Positions 10,635 through 20,774 of a stretch of 64,000 nucleotides of DNA are shown piece after piece. The DNA is from Cryomorphaceae bacterium. GTDB taxonomy: Bacteria > Bacteroidota > Bacteroidia > Flavobacteriales > Flavobacteriaceae. The position numbers and the translations under genes were made by a program. Location: positions 1-64,000 of the forward strand of contig QOPV01000004.1 of NCBI GenBank assembly GCA_003331265.1. Reading direction: 5' to 3'. How positions within the stretch are numbered: the stretch's first letter is position 1; every line of letters begins with the position of its first letter. The notes beneath the pieces were generated by a model, which saw only the letters and a list, made by a program, of their open reading frames with translations, had not been told where the DNA came from and made no database searches.

Positions 10635-12023
10635 GTGGAAGAAGAGTTTGGTAATTTTCAAAATCATTCAATTTCAAAATTTGAATCTATGCTTAAAACA
10701 AATTCATTTTTGTTTTTTGATTCAAATGAATATGAGGAAATAATAGTGTATTATATTGAAATTGGAAATATTTTTTTAGCTAAAAAGGCAATTTCTTTAG
10801 CTTCAAAACAATATCCGGACTCTACTATTCTTTCACTTTTGCATATTGAGGTTTTGTTACTAAATAATGAAGTGGTTAAGGCAGAACAAATAGCTTTAAA
10901 AATTTATGAAATTGACCCATTAAATCCTGAAATACTAATTCAGAAAGCTAAAATTTATTCAAAAAAAAAGAATCATATTAAAGCAATAGAACTTTTAGAA
11001 GAGATTAAAGAAAATTCTGATTTATATTATGATGCTTTATCATTGATTGGTAAAGAATATCTATTTATTGATGATTTTGAAAATGCGAAAAATATTTTTA
11101 TGAAGTGTTTAAAACAAGATGATTTTGATTATTCTGTTCTTAACAATATTCTATACTGTTTTGACTCAATTGGAGATTCAAAAAGTACGATAAAATATTT
11201 AAATAGTTTTTTAGAAACTAATCCGTACAGTGAAATAGCATGGCATCAATTAGGGAAAGAATATGTCAAAGACAAAAGGTATGAAGAAGCACTAAGCGCA
11301 TTTGATTTTGCAATAATATCAGATGACTCATTTGTGGGCGCATATATTGAAATGGCTAAAATACTTGAAAAATTAAATAGGATTAATGAAGCAATAGAAA
11401 AATATGAAATTTCCATTGGGATAAATCAACCTACTACATTTGCTTTATACAGGATAGGAAGATGTCACTACAAGTTAGGAAATAATGATTTAGCACTGTC
11501 TTATTTTATTCAAACTATTGAAGAAGATCCGATTCACGATAAAGCGTGGATGTCAATAGCTATAATTTATTATAATAAAAATGATTTTAATGAATCAAAA
11601 AACAACTTATTGAAAGCTTTAGAAATTGATTCTGATAAAATAAAATATTGGGAATTATATGCTAAAATTAATGTTAAAATAGATAATTTTGAAGAAGCTG
11701 AACTAGCTATAAAAGAAATCTTATCTCTTGGTAAATTAGATGTGAATACTCTAACCTTCTTAACTCAAACATTAATTAAAATTCCTAAAAACGAAAGCTT
11801 AATTAAGGGATTACTAAAATCAATAAACTTATTTCCAAAATCAGCTGAAAACGAAATCAACTATCTTTTATCGGCTATTTATTTTAAAATTCTTGATAAT
11901 GAAAATGCTATATCTCATTTAAAAAAAGCATATTTCTATAATCCGGCTAAATACAATTATTTTAAAAAATTGTTTCCTGTAATTCCAAAACTACATGTTT
12001 TTAAAAACATGCTTACAATATAA
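10635..12023 (+). CDS. Tetratricopeptide-repeat protein
   Basis: Repeated TPR units (AIWHQLGKEYVKDKRYEEALSAFDFAI; ALYRIGRCHYKLGNNDLALSYFIQTIEEDP); GTG start. Confidence 0.85.
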   Translation: MEEEFGNFQNHSISKFESMLKTNSFLFFDSNEYEEIIVYYIEIGNIFLAKKAISLASKQYPDSTILSLLHIEVLLLNNEVVKAEQIALKIYEIDPLNPEILIQKAKIYSKKKNHIKAIELLEEIKENSDLYYDALSLIGKEYLFIDDFENAKNIFMKCLKQDDFDYSVLNNILYCFDSIGDSKSTIKYLNSFLETNPYSEIAWHQLGKEYVKDKRYEEALSAFDFAIISDDSFVGAYIEMAKILEKLNRINEAIEKYEISIGINQPTTFALYRIGRCHYKLGNNDLALSYFIQTIEEDPIHDKAWMSIAIIYYNKNDFNESKNNLLKALEIDSDKIKYWELYAKINVKIDNFEEAELAIKEILSLGKLDVNTLTFLTQTLIKIPKNESLIKGLLKSINLFPKSAENEINYLLSAIYFKILDNENAISHLKKAYFYNPAKYNYFKKLFPVIPKLHVFKNMLTI

Positions 12024-12055
12024 TTTTTACTTTTAATTAGCTTAATTTTATAAAA

Positions 12056-13006
12056 ATGAAAAGACATGTGATATCACGTTTTTCAATATTTTTAAAAGGA
12101 ATGGCAATGGGAATAGCAGATATAATACCTGGTGTTTCAGGTGGAACTATCGCTATAATTACAGGAGTTTATGAAGAGTTTTTAGCAACCTTAAATAATA
12201 TTGATATAAAATTATTAAAACTTTTATTTAAGGGAAAAATTAAAAAAGTCTGGAAAAAATATAATTTGAACTTCCTATCGTATTTATTACTGGGAATAAT
12301 ATCAAGTATAATTATCCTAAGTCATTTTATAACATTTTTAATAACGCAATATCCTGTAATTCTATGGTCTTTTTTCTTTGGATTAATATTAGCTGGAATT
12401 GCAATTCTTTTTAGAGAAATTAAAAATTGGAATTTAAAAATTACTAAAATTCTGTTCTCATCACACTTATATTTTTTTGTATTTGGATTAGCAATAGCAA
12501 TTTTGGTACAAACACTGAAGCCTGGAATTAATGAAACTAATACCATCTATTTGTTTTTTTGTGGAATGATTAGTATTACTGCTATGTTACTTCCAGGTGT
12601 TTCTGGAGCATATATATTGGTTTTACTTGGAGCCTATGAAACTTTACTAAACACATTAAAAGAAGTTTTCAAGTTTAACTCTGAATATTTTTTAAATTTC
12701 TTCTCCTTTATTATGGGAGCACTATTAAGCATAAAATTATTTTCTAAGTTATTAACTTGGGCTTATAAAAATCATAAAGACAATACCCTGCTATGTTTAA
12801 TTGGATTTATGATTGGTTCATTACCAACCTTATGGCCATGGAAAACAGAACAGTTTTCAAACGAAACATTTCTTTCAAATTTATATGTCCCCAATGGATA
12901 TTTTTTAAATATTGAATTTATAAAAGGTTTACTATTTATTATCATAGGAATAATATTTGTATTAATATTAGAATATATTTCTAAAAAAAATGCAACAAAG
13001 AAATAA
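12056..13006 (+). CDS. DUF368-family membrane protein (PopT-type undecaprenyl-phosphate translocase candidate), copy 1
   Basis: FLKGMAMGIADIIPGVSGGTIAIITGVYEE and MLLPGVSGAYILVLLGAYE are DUF368 repeats; multi-TM. Confidence 0.88.
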   Translation: MKRHVISRFSIFLKGMAMGIADIIPGVSGGTIAIITGVYEEFLATLNNIDIKLLKLLFKGKIKKVWKKYNLNFLSYLLLGIISSIIILSHFITFLITQYPVILWSFFFGLILAGIAILFREIKNWNLKITKILFSSHLYFFVFGLAIAILVQTLKPGINETNTIYLFFCGMISITAMLLPGVSGAYILVLLGAYETLLNTLKEVFKFNSEYFLNFFSFIMGALLSIKLFSKLLTWAYKNHKDNTLLCLIGFMIGSLPTLWPWKTEQFSNETFLSNLYVPNGYFLNIEFIKGLLFIIIGIIFVLILEYISKKNATKK

Positions 13007-13997
13007 AAAAGATTTATTAATTCTTTTTATTAAAAGTATTCTTATGGGTACTGCTAATAAGTTGCCTGGAATTTCGGGAGGATTAGTGGCTTTAATAACC
13101 GGTTTTTATGATGAAATGATACTTACATTCAAAAAAATAAATTTCAAAACATTTAAAATTCTTTTTTCAGGAAATTTTAAAAAATTGAATTCAGAGTACA
13201 ATATTATTTTTTTAATAACTATACTTTTAGGAATAATTTTTAGTTACTTCACAACATCGAAAATTTTAGATTTTTTTTTTAAAATATCAGAACTAAATGT
13301 TTGGTCTTTTTTTTTCGGAATGATTATAGCTTCATTAATAATTCTTATAAGAGATAATAAAATAAATACGTTCAAGAAAACTGTTTTTTTAATTATCGGA
13401 TTATTTATAGGGCTAATTTTAAGTTTCTCCGAACCTAGCTCTGAAAATCAAAATATAATATTTATTTTCTTTTGCGGAATGATAAGTATTTGTGGAATGA
13501 TAATTCCTGGTATTTCAGGTTCATTTTTACTAATATTATTAGGGAATTATAAACTTCTTTTGGTAGATTCGGTTGATGCTCTAATTAATTCAATTTATAT
13601 AATATTTAGATTAGATATTATTAATGAAATCGACTTTCAATTAATAAAAATTTTAATAGTTTTCTCTTTTGGTTCTGTTGTTGGCTTAATAGTATTTTCA
13701 AATATATTAGGGTATTTAATAAAAAAACATAGAAGCCTTACTAATCAATTAATAATAGGATTCATTTCAGGATCTCTGTTTATAATATGGCCATGGAATA
13801 AAGTGGTTTTAGAAAGCTCAGATGGTTTTAAAAAATTGAGTAATTTAGATACAGAAAGTAATTATTTAAGATATTTACCTGATATTAATGAAACTTCAAA
13901 TATTATTGCTTTAGCTTGCATAGTAGCTGGTTTTATGATTGTTTTATATATTGAAAATTATGCCTCTAGAAAAAAAAATATACGGCCTGATAGGTAA
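12990..13997 (+). CDS. DUF368-family membrane protein, copy 2
   Basis: FIKSILMGTANKLPGISGGLVALITGFYDE and MIIPGISGSFLLILLGNYK; overlaps copy 1 by 17 nt. Confidence 0.88.
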   Translation: MQQRNKKDLLILFIKSILMGTANKLPGISGGLVALITGFYDEMILTFKKINFKTFKILFSGNFKKLNSEYNIIFLITILLGIIFSYFTTSKILDFFFKISELNVWSFFFGMIIASLIILIRDNKINTFKKTVFLIIGLFIGLILSFSEPSSENQNIIFIFFCGMISICGMIIPGISGSFLLILLGNYKLLLVDSVDALINSIYIIFRLDIINEIDFQLIKILIVFSFGSVVGLIVFSNILGYLIKKHRSLTNQLIIGFISGSLFIIWPWNKVVLESSDGFKKLSNLDTESNYLRYLPDINETSNIIALACIVAGFMIVLYIENYASRKKNIRPDR

Positions 13998-14703
13998 GAA
14001 TATTAGCTATTCTTTTTCAAAAAAATATTTTAGTAAAAAATTTATAAAATTAGAATTAAAAAATTGTACGTACGAAAATTTTGATTTATTAAAAATAAAT
14101 GAGTTTAAAACCCTAATAAAAAGAAACATATTAAGTGGATTAAATGTTACAATCCCATATAAAGAAACTATCATTCCTTTATTGGACTCTTTAGATATTG
14201 AGGCTGAAAAAATAGGAGCAGTAAATACAATCAAAATTGATTCAAATAACAGATTAAGGGGATTTAACACTGATTACTTAGGTTTTTTAGAGTCAATAAA
14301 AAAACATATAAAAAAGAAACATAAAAAAGCAATTATACTAGGAAGTGGAGGCGCATCAAAGGCAATTGTGCATGCATTAGAAAAAATTAATATTTCGAGT
14401 TCTATTGTGTCAAGAAATAACAAAAAAGGTGATTTGAAATACCAAGATTTGGATTCTGAAATTGTCGAAAGCAATCATATTATTATAAATTGTACACCAT
14501 TAGGGACTTTTCCTAACGTGAACGAGTGCCCAGATATTCCCTATAAAAATATAAGTGAAAGACATATTTGTTTTGATTTAATTTATAATCCTAATGAAAC
14601 TAAGTTTTTAAGAAATTGTAAAAAAAGAAAAGCAACAGTAATAAATGGAATGAAAATGTTAGAAATTCAAGCAGAAGAAAGTTGGAAAATTTGGAACTTA
14701 TAA
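13960..14703 (+). CDS. aroE: Shikimate dehydrogenase
   Basis: KKIYGLIGKNISYSFSKKYF, GLNVTIPYKETI, GAVNTIK, LGSGGASKAIVHAL; ATG at 13960 preferred over the upstream TTG at 13939. Confidence 0.92.
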   Translation: MPLEKKIYGLIGKNISYSFSKKYFSKKFIKLELKNCTYENFDLLKINEFKTLIKRNILSGLNVTIPYKETIIPLLDSLDIEAEKIGAVNTIKIDSNNRLRGFNTDYLGFLESIKKHIKKKHKKAIILGSGGASKAIVHALEKINISSSIVSRNNKKGDLKYQDLDSEIVESNHIIINCTPLGTFPNVNECPDIPYKNISERHICFDLIYNPNETKFLRNCKKRKATVINGMKMLEIQAEESWKIWNL

Positions 14704-14722
14704 GGAATTTAAAAGAAAAAAA

Positions 14723-16132
14723 TTGAGAATAAATAAAAATAAAAAAATTGATGTAAATAAGAACTTAAATGAAAAAAAAGTTCTCATTGAAAAATTAAAA
14801 AGCCTAGTAAATCTTGATAATAAGATGAGTGAAAAATATTTAGAATTTAAAGAAATTCAAGAAACATGGTTTAAGATAGGACCGGTTCCTAGACAGGATA
14901 ACGTAATGATTTGGAATAATTTTCAACATCATATAAAAAACTTTTACGACTACCTTCATTTAAATAGAAAATTTAAAGAAATAGATTTAAAATATAATTT
15001 AGATCAGAAAGAGAAAATAATTCAACAGGCTGAAGAATTGGTTAAAAACGATGATAAACAAAAGTCATATAAATACTTTGAGAGATTAAATAAAAAATGG
15101 AAACATGAAATTGGGCCAACAAAAAAAGAAACAGAAAAGGAATTAAATAAAAAATTTAATGAAATTGGGTTAGAAATCCATAAAAACAAAAAAGAATTTG
15201 ACAAAAACAAAGACTCTATATTGATAGAAAATTTGTTGAAAAAAGAGTCGCTTTTAAATGAAATTAGTGTTTTAATTGAAAAAAAATCTACAAATACCAA
15301 AGAATGGCAACAGAAAATAAAGAAATTTGAAAATATTAAAAAAATATTAGAAAAAACAGGTCCCGTTCCCTCAAATAAAAAAAATAATTATTGGAAGAAT
15401 TATAAGGAAATTATAAAACGCTACTATTTATCAAAAAATATTTTTTTTAAAAATCTTAAAAAAATATACAGAGAAAACATAATTAGACAAGAGGAGTTAA
15501 TTAGTAAAGTAGAAAGGTTAAAAAAAGATGAAAATTTAGATAAAAACAAAAAAGAAATTATTGTTATTCAAAAAGATTGGAAAAAAATAAATCCAGTTCC
15601 TTATAAAATAAATGAAAAAAACTGGAAAAAATTCAAATTATTATGTAGCAATTTCTTTGACAAGATAGATGAAGAAAAAGCAAATAAAATCATTGAAATC
15701 AAAAACAATGAAGAAAAACAAAATAACTTTTTAAAAGATATTGAACTTAATTTATCAAAAATTAATGTTGATGAAATATTTATGAAATGGAATGAGTTAG
15801 GTTCAAAAAATAAAGATATTAATCATCGATTTGAAAAAATTATTACTAAAATACTTCAAGACTCTGGCTTAAGTTCAGAAGATTCTAAAATAAAATTATT
15901 TGAGTTTAAAACTCAAGTAATGGATGATAGTGAAAAAAACAAAAAAATAATTAATTTAAATAAAGAATTAGAAGTGTTAAATAAAGAGGTTTCAACCCTA
16001 GAAAATAATCTTTCTTTCTTTAATGAAAAATCAAAAGAAAATAAACTATTAAATAAGTTTCATAAAGACATTAAAAAAAATAAAAAAATTATTGAAAATA
16101 TTATTTTTCAAATAAAACTTTTAAAAAATTAA
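14723..16132 (+). CDS. DUF349-domain protein
   Basis: Repeats of EIQETWFKIGPVPR..., KWKHEIGPTKK..., IQKDWKKINPVPYKINEKNWKKFK typical of DUF349; TTG start. Confidence 0.8.
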   Translation: MRINKNKKIDVNKNLNEKKVLIEKLKSLVNLDNKMSEKYLEFKEIQETWFKIGPVPRQDNVMIWNNFQHHIKNFYDYLHLNRKFKEIDLKYNLDQKEKIIQQAEELVKNDDKQKSYKYFERLNKKWKHEIGPTKKETEKELNKKFNEIGLEIHKNKKEFDKNKDSILIENLLKKESLLNEISVLIEKKSTNTKEWQQKIKKFENIKKILEKTGPVPSNKKNNYWKNYKEIIKRYYLSKNIFFKNLKKIYRENIIRQEELISKVERLKKDENLDKNKKEIIVIQKDWKKINPVPYKINEKNWKKFKLLCSNFFDKIDEEKANKIIEIKNNEEKQNNFLKDIELNLSKINVDEIFMKWNELGSKNKDINHRFEKIITKILQDSGLSSEDSKIKLFEFKTQVMDDSEKNKKIINLNKELEVLNKEVSTLENNLSFFNEKSKENKLLNKFHKDIKKNKKIIENIIFQIKLLKN

Positions 16133-16902
16133 ATTTGTTTTTTAACTGCTTTCCAGTACTGATATAGTTCATTTTTAGATAAATTTTCAAAAGATTTATT
16201 TTCCTCACTCATTTTTTTTTCCATTTGCATAAATCTTTTTATAAACTTTTTATTGGCTTTTTCAAGTGAGCTATCTGGGTTTATTCCTATATGTTTTCCA
16301 TAATTAATTAATGAAAATAAAACATCTCCAAATTCATCATTAATTTTCTCAAAATTTCCAGAAATAATTTCATCATTTAATTCATTTAATTCTTCATTTA
16401 CTTTTTCTTTAGCTTCCTTTTCACTTGACCATTTAAACCCAACATTTGAAGCTTTTTGTAAAACTCTCATAGATTTTAAAATTGATGGAAGTGTTTTAGG
16501 AACTCCTCCTAAAATACTTTTTTTACCATCTTTAAGTTTCAATTTTTCCCAATTCATCTTAACCTGATCATCCGATAAATCTAAGTTATCTTCATAAACA
16601 TGTGGGTGTCTGTATACTAATTTTTCAGAAATAGCATTAGCAACATCAGAAATATCAAATTTATTTGATTCACTTGCTATTTTTGAATAAAAAACAATAT
16701 GTAATAACAAATCTCCTAATTCACTTTTAATTTCTTCAATATTATTTTCTGAAATAGCATCAACCAGTTCATAGGTTTCCTCTACTGTTAAAGGTTTTAG
16801 AGACTCAAAGGTTTGTTTCTTGTCCCAAGGGCATTTCTCTCTTAACTCATCCATTATAATTAACAAGCGCTCTAAAGATTTGAGTTGGAGTTTCTTCGAC
16901 AT
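16129..16902 (-). CDS. mazG: Nucleoside triphosphate pyrophosphohydrolase MazG
   Basis: LREKCPWDKKQTFESLKPLTVEETYELVDAI and HPHVYED motifs. Confidence 0.95.
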   Translation of the reverse strand: MSKKLQLKSLERLLIIMDELREKCPWDKKQTFESLKPLTVEETYELVDAISENNIEEIKSELGDLLLHIVFYSKIASESNKFDISDVANAISEKLVYRHPHVYEDNLDLSDDQVKMNWEKLKLKDGKKSILGGVPKTLPSILKSMRVLQKASNVGFKWSSEKEAKEKVNEELNELNDEIISGNFEKINDEFGDVLFSLINYGKHIGINPDSSLEKANKKFIKRFMQMEKKMSEENKSFENLSKNELYQYWKAVKKQI

Positions 16903-16906
16903 ACAA

Positions 16907-17482
16907 TTATTTAAAAAATTCCATTAAGTAATCACATTTAACTTTTCCCATTGATATATTTCTTAACTTATTACTAAGTAGTTTTTTTTTAAAAGAACTT
17001 AATTTATCAGTGAACAACACCCCTTCAATATGGTCGTATTCATGCTGAACAACTCTAGCAGATAATCCACTAAGTTTCAAAATTTTATTTTCAAATTTTT
17101 CGTTTTGATATTCAATTTCAATTTGATCTTCCCTCTTTACATCCTCTCTAACATCGGGAATACTTAGACAACCTTCATTGAAACTACATAAATTTGCAGA
17201 AGACCAAGTTATTTTGGGATTAATAAATACTTTTTTAAAAGTTTTTAATTTATTTCTTTCATTTAAATCTAGTTCTTTATCATTAGCAAATGGAGACGCA
17301 TCAACTATAAATAATCTAATGGACTTCCCAACTTGAGGAGCTGCTAAACCTACTCCACTAGCTGAATACATAGTTTCCCACATATTATTAATTAAATTAT
17401 TTAAATCTTTATAATCAGAATCTATTTCTTTACATTTTGATTTTAAAACTGGGTTTCCATATGCAAGAATTGGTAATTTCAT
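16907..17482 (-). CDS. def: Peptide deformylase
   Basis: GVGLAAPQVG, EGCLSIP, VQHEYDHIEGVLF; start at MKLPILAYG chosen. Confidence 0.96.
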   Translation of the reverse strand: MKLPILAYGNPVLKSKCKEIDSDYKDLNNLINNMWETMYSASGVGLAAPQVGKSIRLFIVDASPFANDKELDLNERNKLKTFKKVFINPKITWSSANLCSFNEGCLSIPDVREDVKREDQIEIEYQNEKFENKILKLSGLSARVVQHEYDHIEGVLFTDKLSSFKKKLLSNKLRNISMGKVKCDYLMEFFK

Positions 17483-17483
17483 A

Positions 17484-17894
17484 TTATTTTTTTTCAAGGA
17501 ATGATTGAAGAATTAAAGTTGCACTAATTTTATCAACCAACTTTTTATCTGCTCTTTTCTTTTTATTTATTCCACTTTCAATAATTGTTTTTTTTGCAAT
17601 TAATGATGTAAACCTTTCATCATATCTTTCTATTACAATTTGTGGAAAAATTAATTTTAACTTTTTGATAAAACGTAGTATTTCATTTTCTATTTCAGAT
17701 TGAGTATTATCTTTTTGTAATGGCTTACCAATTACAAAAACATCAATATGTTCTTTATTCACAATTTGGGTTAAAAAAGGAATTATATCTGATACAGAAA
17801 CCGTATCAAGTCCAAAGGCCAATACTCTTGATTCATCAGAAATAGCAACACCAATTCTCTTTAGACCGTAATCAATAGCAATAATTTTAGACAT
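17484..17894 (-). CDS. ruvX: Putative pre-16S rRNA nuclease / Holliday junction resolvase RuvX (YqgF)
   Basis: IIAIDYGLKRIGVAISDE, ERYDERFTSLIAKK, DKISATLILQSFLE. Confidence 0.93.
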   Translation of the reverse strand: MSKIIAIDYGLKRIGVAISDESRVLAFGLDTVSVSDIIPFLTQIVNKEHIDVFVIGKPLQKDNTQSEIENEILRFIKKLKLIFPQIVIERYDERFTSLIAKKTIIESGINKKKRADKKLVDKISATLILQSFLEKK

Positions 17895-17897
17895 TTT

Positions 17898-17905
17898 TCA
17901 AAGTT
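17898..17905 (-). promoter_or_regulatory. Possible -7 box (TAACTTTG) for the ruvX-def-mazG operon
   Basis: Exact TAnnTTTG match on minus strand, 3 nt upstream of the ruvX ATG. Confidence 0.35.
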
Positions 17906-17954
17906 AATTCATTAATAATTAAGGTTAAAATATCTGAAAGTATTAATTAGAATG

Positions 17955-17962
17955 TATATTTG
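17955..17962 (+). promoter_or_regulatory. Possible -7 box (TATATTTG) for dapD
   Basis: Exact TAnnTTTG match 16 nt upstream of the dapD GTG. Confidence 0.4.
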
Positions 17963-17978
17963 AAAAAAATTAAATAAA

Positions 17979-18785
17979 GTGAAAAAAATTATTGAATCTG
18001 CATGGGAAAATAAATCAATTTTAGAAAATGAAGAAACTAAGCAAGCTATATATTCCGTCATAGATAAATTAGATAAGGGAGAGTTAAGAGTTGCTGAACC
18101 TTCAAATACTGGCTGGATTGTTAATGAATGGGTAAAAAAAGCTGTAATTCTATATTTTCCGATACAAAAAATGAAAACTATTGAAATTGGACCATTAGAA
18201 TTTCATGATAAAATTCCATTAAAAAGTAATTATGCTAAAAAAGGTATAAGAGTAGTCCCTCATGCAGTAGCTAGACACGGGGCATACATAAGTAAAGGAG
18301 TTATCTTAATGCCCTCATATGTAAATATAGGTTCACACATAGATGAGGGTACCATGATAGATACTTGGGCTACGGTTGGAAGCTGCGCTCAAATTGGTAA
18401 AAATGTTCATATTAGTGGAGGAGTTGGAATTGGTGGAGTATTAGAACCTTTACAAGCTTCTCCTGTAATTATAGAAGATAATGCATTTATTGGGTCTAGG
18501 TGTATTGTTGTAGAAGGTGTTAAAGTGGGTAAAGAAGCTGTTTTGGGAGCTAATGTTGTTCTAACTGCATCAACAAAAATAATAGACGTTTCAAGTGAAG
18601 AACCTAAAGAATTTAAAGGTGAAGTTCCTGAAAGATCAGTTGTAATTCCTGGATCATATACTAAAAATTTTCCAGCTGGTAATTTTCAGGTTCCATGTGC
18701 TTTAATAATTGGTAAAAGAAAAGAGAGTACAGATAAAAAAACTTCTCTAAACAATGCATTAAGAGATTACAATGTGTCTGCTTAA
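17979..18785 (+). CDS. dapD: 2,3,4,5-tetrahydropyridine-2,6-dicarboxylate N-succinyltransferase
   Basis: Left-handed beta-helix hexapeptides; GTMIDTWATVGSCAQIGKNVHISGGVGIGGVLEPLQASPVIIEDN; GTG start. Confidence 0.95.
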   Translation: MKKIIESAWENKSILENEETKQAIYSVIDKLDKGELRVAEPSNTGWIVNEWVKKAVILYFPIQKMKTIEIGPLEFHDKIPLKSNYAKKGIRVVPHAVARHGAYISKGVILMPSYVNIGSHIDEGTMIDTWATVGSCAQIGKNVHISGGVGIGGVLEPLQASPVIIEDNAFIGSRCIVVEGVKVGKEAVLGANVVLTASTKIIDVSSEEPKEFKGEVPERSVVIPGSYTKNFPAGNFQVPCALIIGKRKESTDKKTSLNNALRDYNVSA

Positions 18786-18799
18786 ACTTAAGTAAGTCG

Positions 18800-19345
18800 A
18801 TGGTTTTAGAAATTGAAAAAGCTATTAAAACTCTAGAAAAGGGTGGTGTAATAATTTATCCTAGTGATACCATTTGGGCATTAGGGTGTGATGCAACTAA
18901 TCAAAATGCAATTAATAAAATTTATAAAATAAAAAACAGAAATAAATCAATTCCATTTATTTGTTTAATGCGTGATTATAAAATGATTCAAAAATATGCC
19001 TCTATAAATAAATCAATTATTAATATTTTGAAAAAGTTTAAAGAACCCACAACCGTTGTTTATGATAAAGCACAAAATCTGAAAACTTATTCAGATTCAA
19101 TTGGAATTAGAATTCCAAAAGAATCATTTTGCAATAATTTATTAAATAAATTTAAAAAACCGATAATTTCAACTTCAGCAAATAAATCCGGGGATGTTTT
19201 TCCTATTTATTTTAAGGATATAAATAGTAGTATTTTAGAACAAGTTGATTTTACAGTAAATTTACGTACTAATGAAAAGCTTGATAAAGCATCTAAAATT
19301 ATTAGGATATCAAAAGACAATTCAATAATAACATTAAGATCTTAA
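18800..19345 (+). CDS. tsaC: L-threonylcarbamoyladenylate synthase (Sua5/YciO/YrdC)
   Basis: GGVIIYPSDTIWALGCDA, KIYKIKNRNKSIPF, STSANKSG. Confidence 0.9.
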   Translation: MVLEIEKAIKTLEKGGVIIYPSDTIWALGCDATNQNAINKIYKIKNRNKSIPFICLMRDYKMIQKYASINKSIINILKKFKEPTTVVYDKAQNLKTYSDSIGIRIPKESFCNNLLNKFKKPIISTSANKSGDVFPIYFKDINSSILEQVDFTVNLRTNEKLDKASKIIRISKDNSIITLRS

Positions 19346-19346
19346 G

Positions 19347-20774
19347 ATGATCGAAAGTTTAATTAAAAATAGTATAGATAACAATTTGTTTAAAGTCATT
19401 TCCAACTGTGCAGATAAAATTGGTGTGGACTGTTACGTAATTGGTGGGTATGTTAGAGACTTATTAATGGGACTAGAAAAGCCTAAAGATATAGATATAC
19501 TAGTTGTAGGTGATGGAATTCAAATTGCAAAAAATGTATCTAAAAAATTAAATACAAATGGTAAAGTTAAGATCTATAAAAATTTTCGCACCGCTGCTTT
19601 TAAGCATAACGATATGGAATTGGAATTTGTTGGTGCTAGAAAAGAGAGTTACAAATTAAATAGCAGAAATCCCAAAGTAGAAATTGGGACCTTAGATGAT
19701 GATTTGAACAGGAGAGATTTTACAATAAATTCTATTGGAATATGTTTAAATGAAAATAAGTGGGGTGAGCTCATTGATAAGTTTAATGGAGTTGATCACA
19801 TTGATAAAAAATTAATAATTACACCTTTAGATCCCGTCAAAACGTTCTTAGATGATCCTCTAAGAATGTTAAGAGCGATCCGATTTTCATGTCAATTAAA
19901 CTTTTTAATAGATCCTAGATGTTTGAAAATAATTGCTCAAGAAAAAAACAGAATTAATATAATATCAAGTGAAAGAATTGCTGAAGAACTAAATAAAATC
20001 TTAATGACCAACAAACCATCATTAGGATTTGAAATTCTTTTTGAAACCGGAATTTTAGAGATTATATTACCTGAACTAACAGCCCTGAGAGGGATTGATG
20101 AAATTGAAGGACATAAACACAAAGATAATTTTAATCATACTTTAGAAGTTCTTGATAACATTTGTGAAACCACAGATAATTTATGGTTACGATGGTCTGC
20201 TCTCCTTCATGATATTGGTAAAGCTTCAACTAAGAAATTTATAAAAAAAATTGGATGGACATTTCACGGACACGAATTAAAGGGTTCTAAAATGGTTTAT
20301 AAAATTTTCAAAAGACTTAATCTGCCATTAAATTATAAATTAAAATATGTTCAAAAAATAATTTACATGAGTTCTAGACCTATTATTTTATCCAGTGAAA
20401 ACGTTTCTGATTCTGCAGTTAGAAGATTAATTTATGATGCCAAAGAAGATGTCGATGATTTACTAACATTATGCGAAGCTGATATAACAACCAAAAACCT
20501 AAATAAGTTTAATAAATATTTAAATAATTTTAAAATAGTTAGACAAAAAATTGTTGAAGTAGAAAAAAGAGATCATATTCGGAATTTTCAACCACCAATT
20601 TCAGGAAAAGAAATAATGAATTATTTTAATTTAAAACCCGGAAAAGAAATTGGTATTATTAAAGAATTTATTAAAGAATCTATACTGGATGGTAAAATAC
20701 CTAATGATTACGAATCTGCTAAATCTATAATGAGTAAAAAAGGGATTCAAATGGGTCTAAAAATTTATAAATGA
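19347..20774 (+). CDS. CCA-adding/poly(A) polymerase-family tRNA nucleotidyltransferase with HD domain
   Basis: YVIGGYVRDLLMGLEKPKDIDILVVGDG, RRDFTINSIGI, HDIGKAST. Confidence 0.93.
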   Translation: MIESLIKNSIDNNLFKVISNCADKIGVDCYVIGGYVRDLLMGLEKPKDIDILVVGDGIQIAKNVSKKLNTNGKVKIYKNFRTAAFKHNDMELEFVGARKESYKLNSRNPKVEIGTLDDDLNRRDFTINSIGICLNENKWGELIDKFNGVDHIDKKLIITPLDPVKTFLDDPLRMLRAIRFSCQLNFLIDPRCLKIIAQEKNRINIISSERIAEELNKILMTNKPSLGFEILFETGILEIILPELTALRGIDEIEGHKHKDNFNHTLEVLDNICETTDNLWLRWSALLHDIGKASTKKFIKKIGWTFHGHELKGSKMVYKIFKRLNLPLNYKLKYVQKIIYMSSRPIILSSENVSDSAVRRLIYDAKEDVDDLLTLCEADITTKNLNKFNKYLNNFKIVRQKIVEVEKRDHIRNFQPPISGKEIMNYFNLKPGKEIGIIKEFIKESILDGKIPNDYESAKSIMSKKGIQMGLKIYK

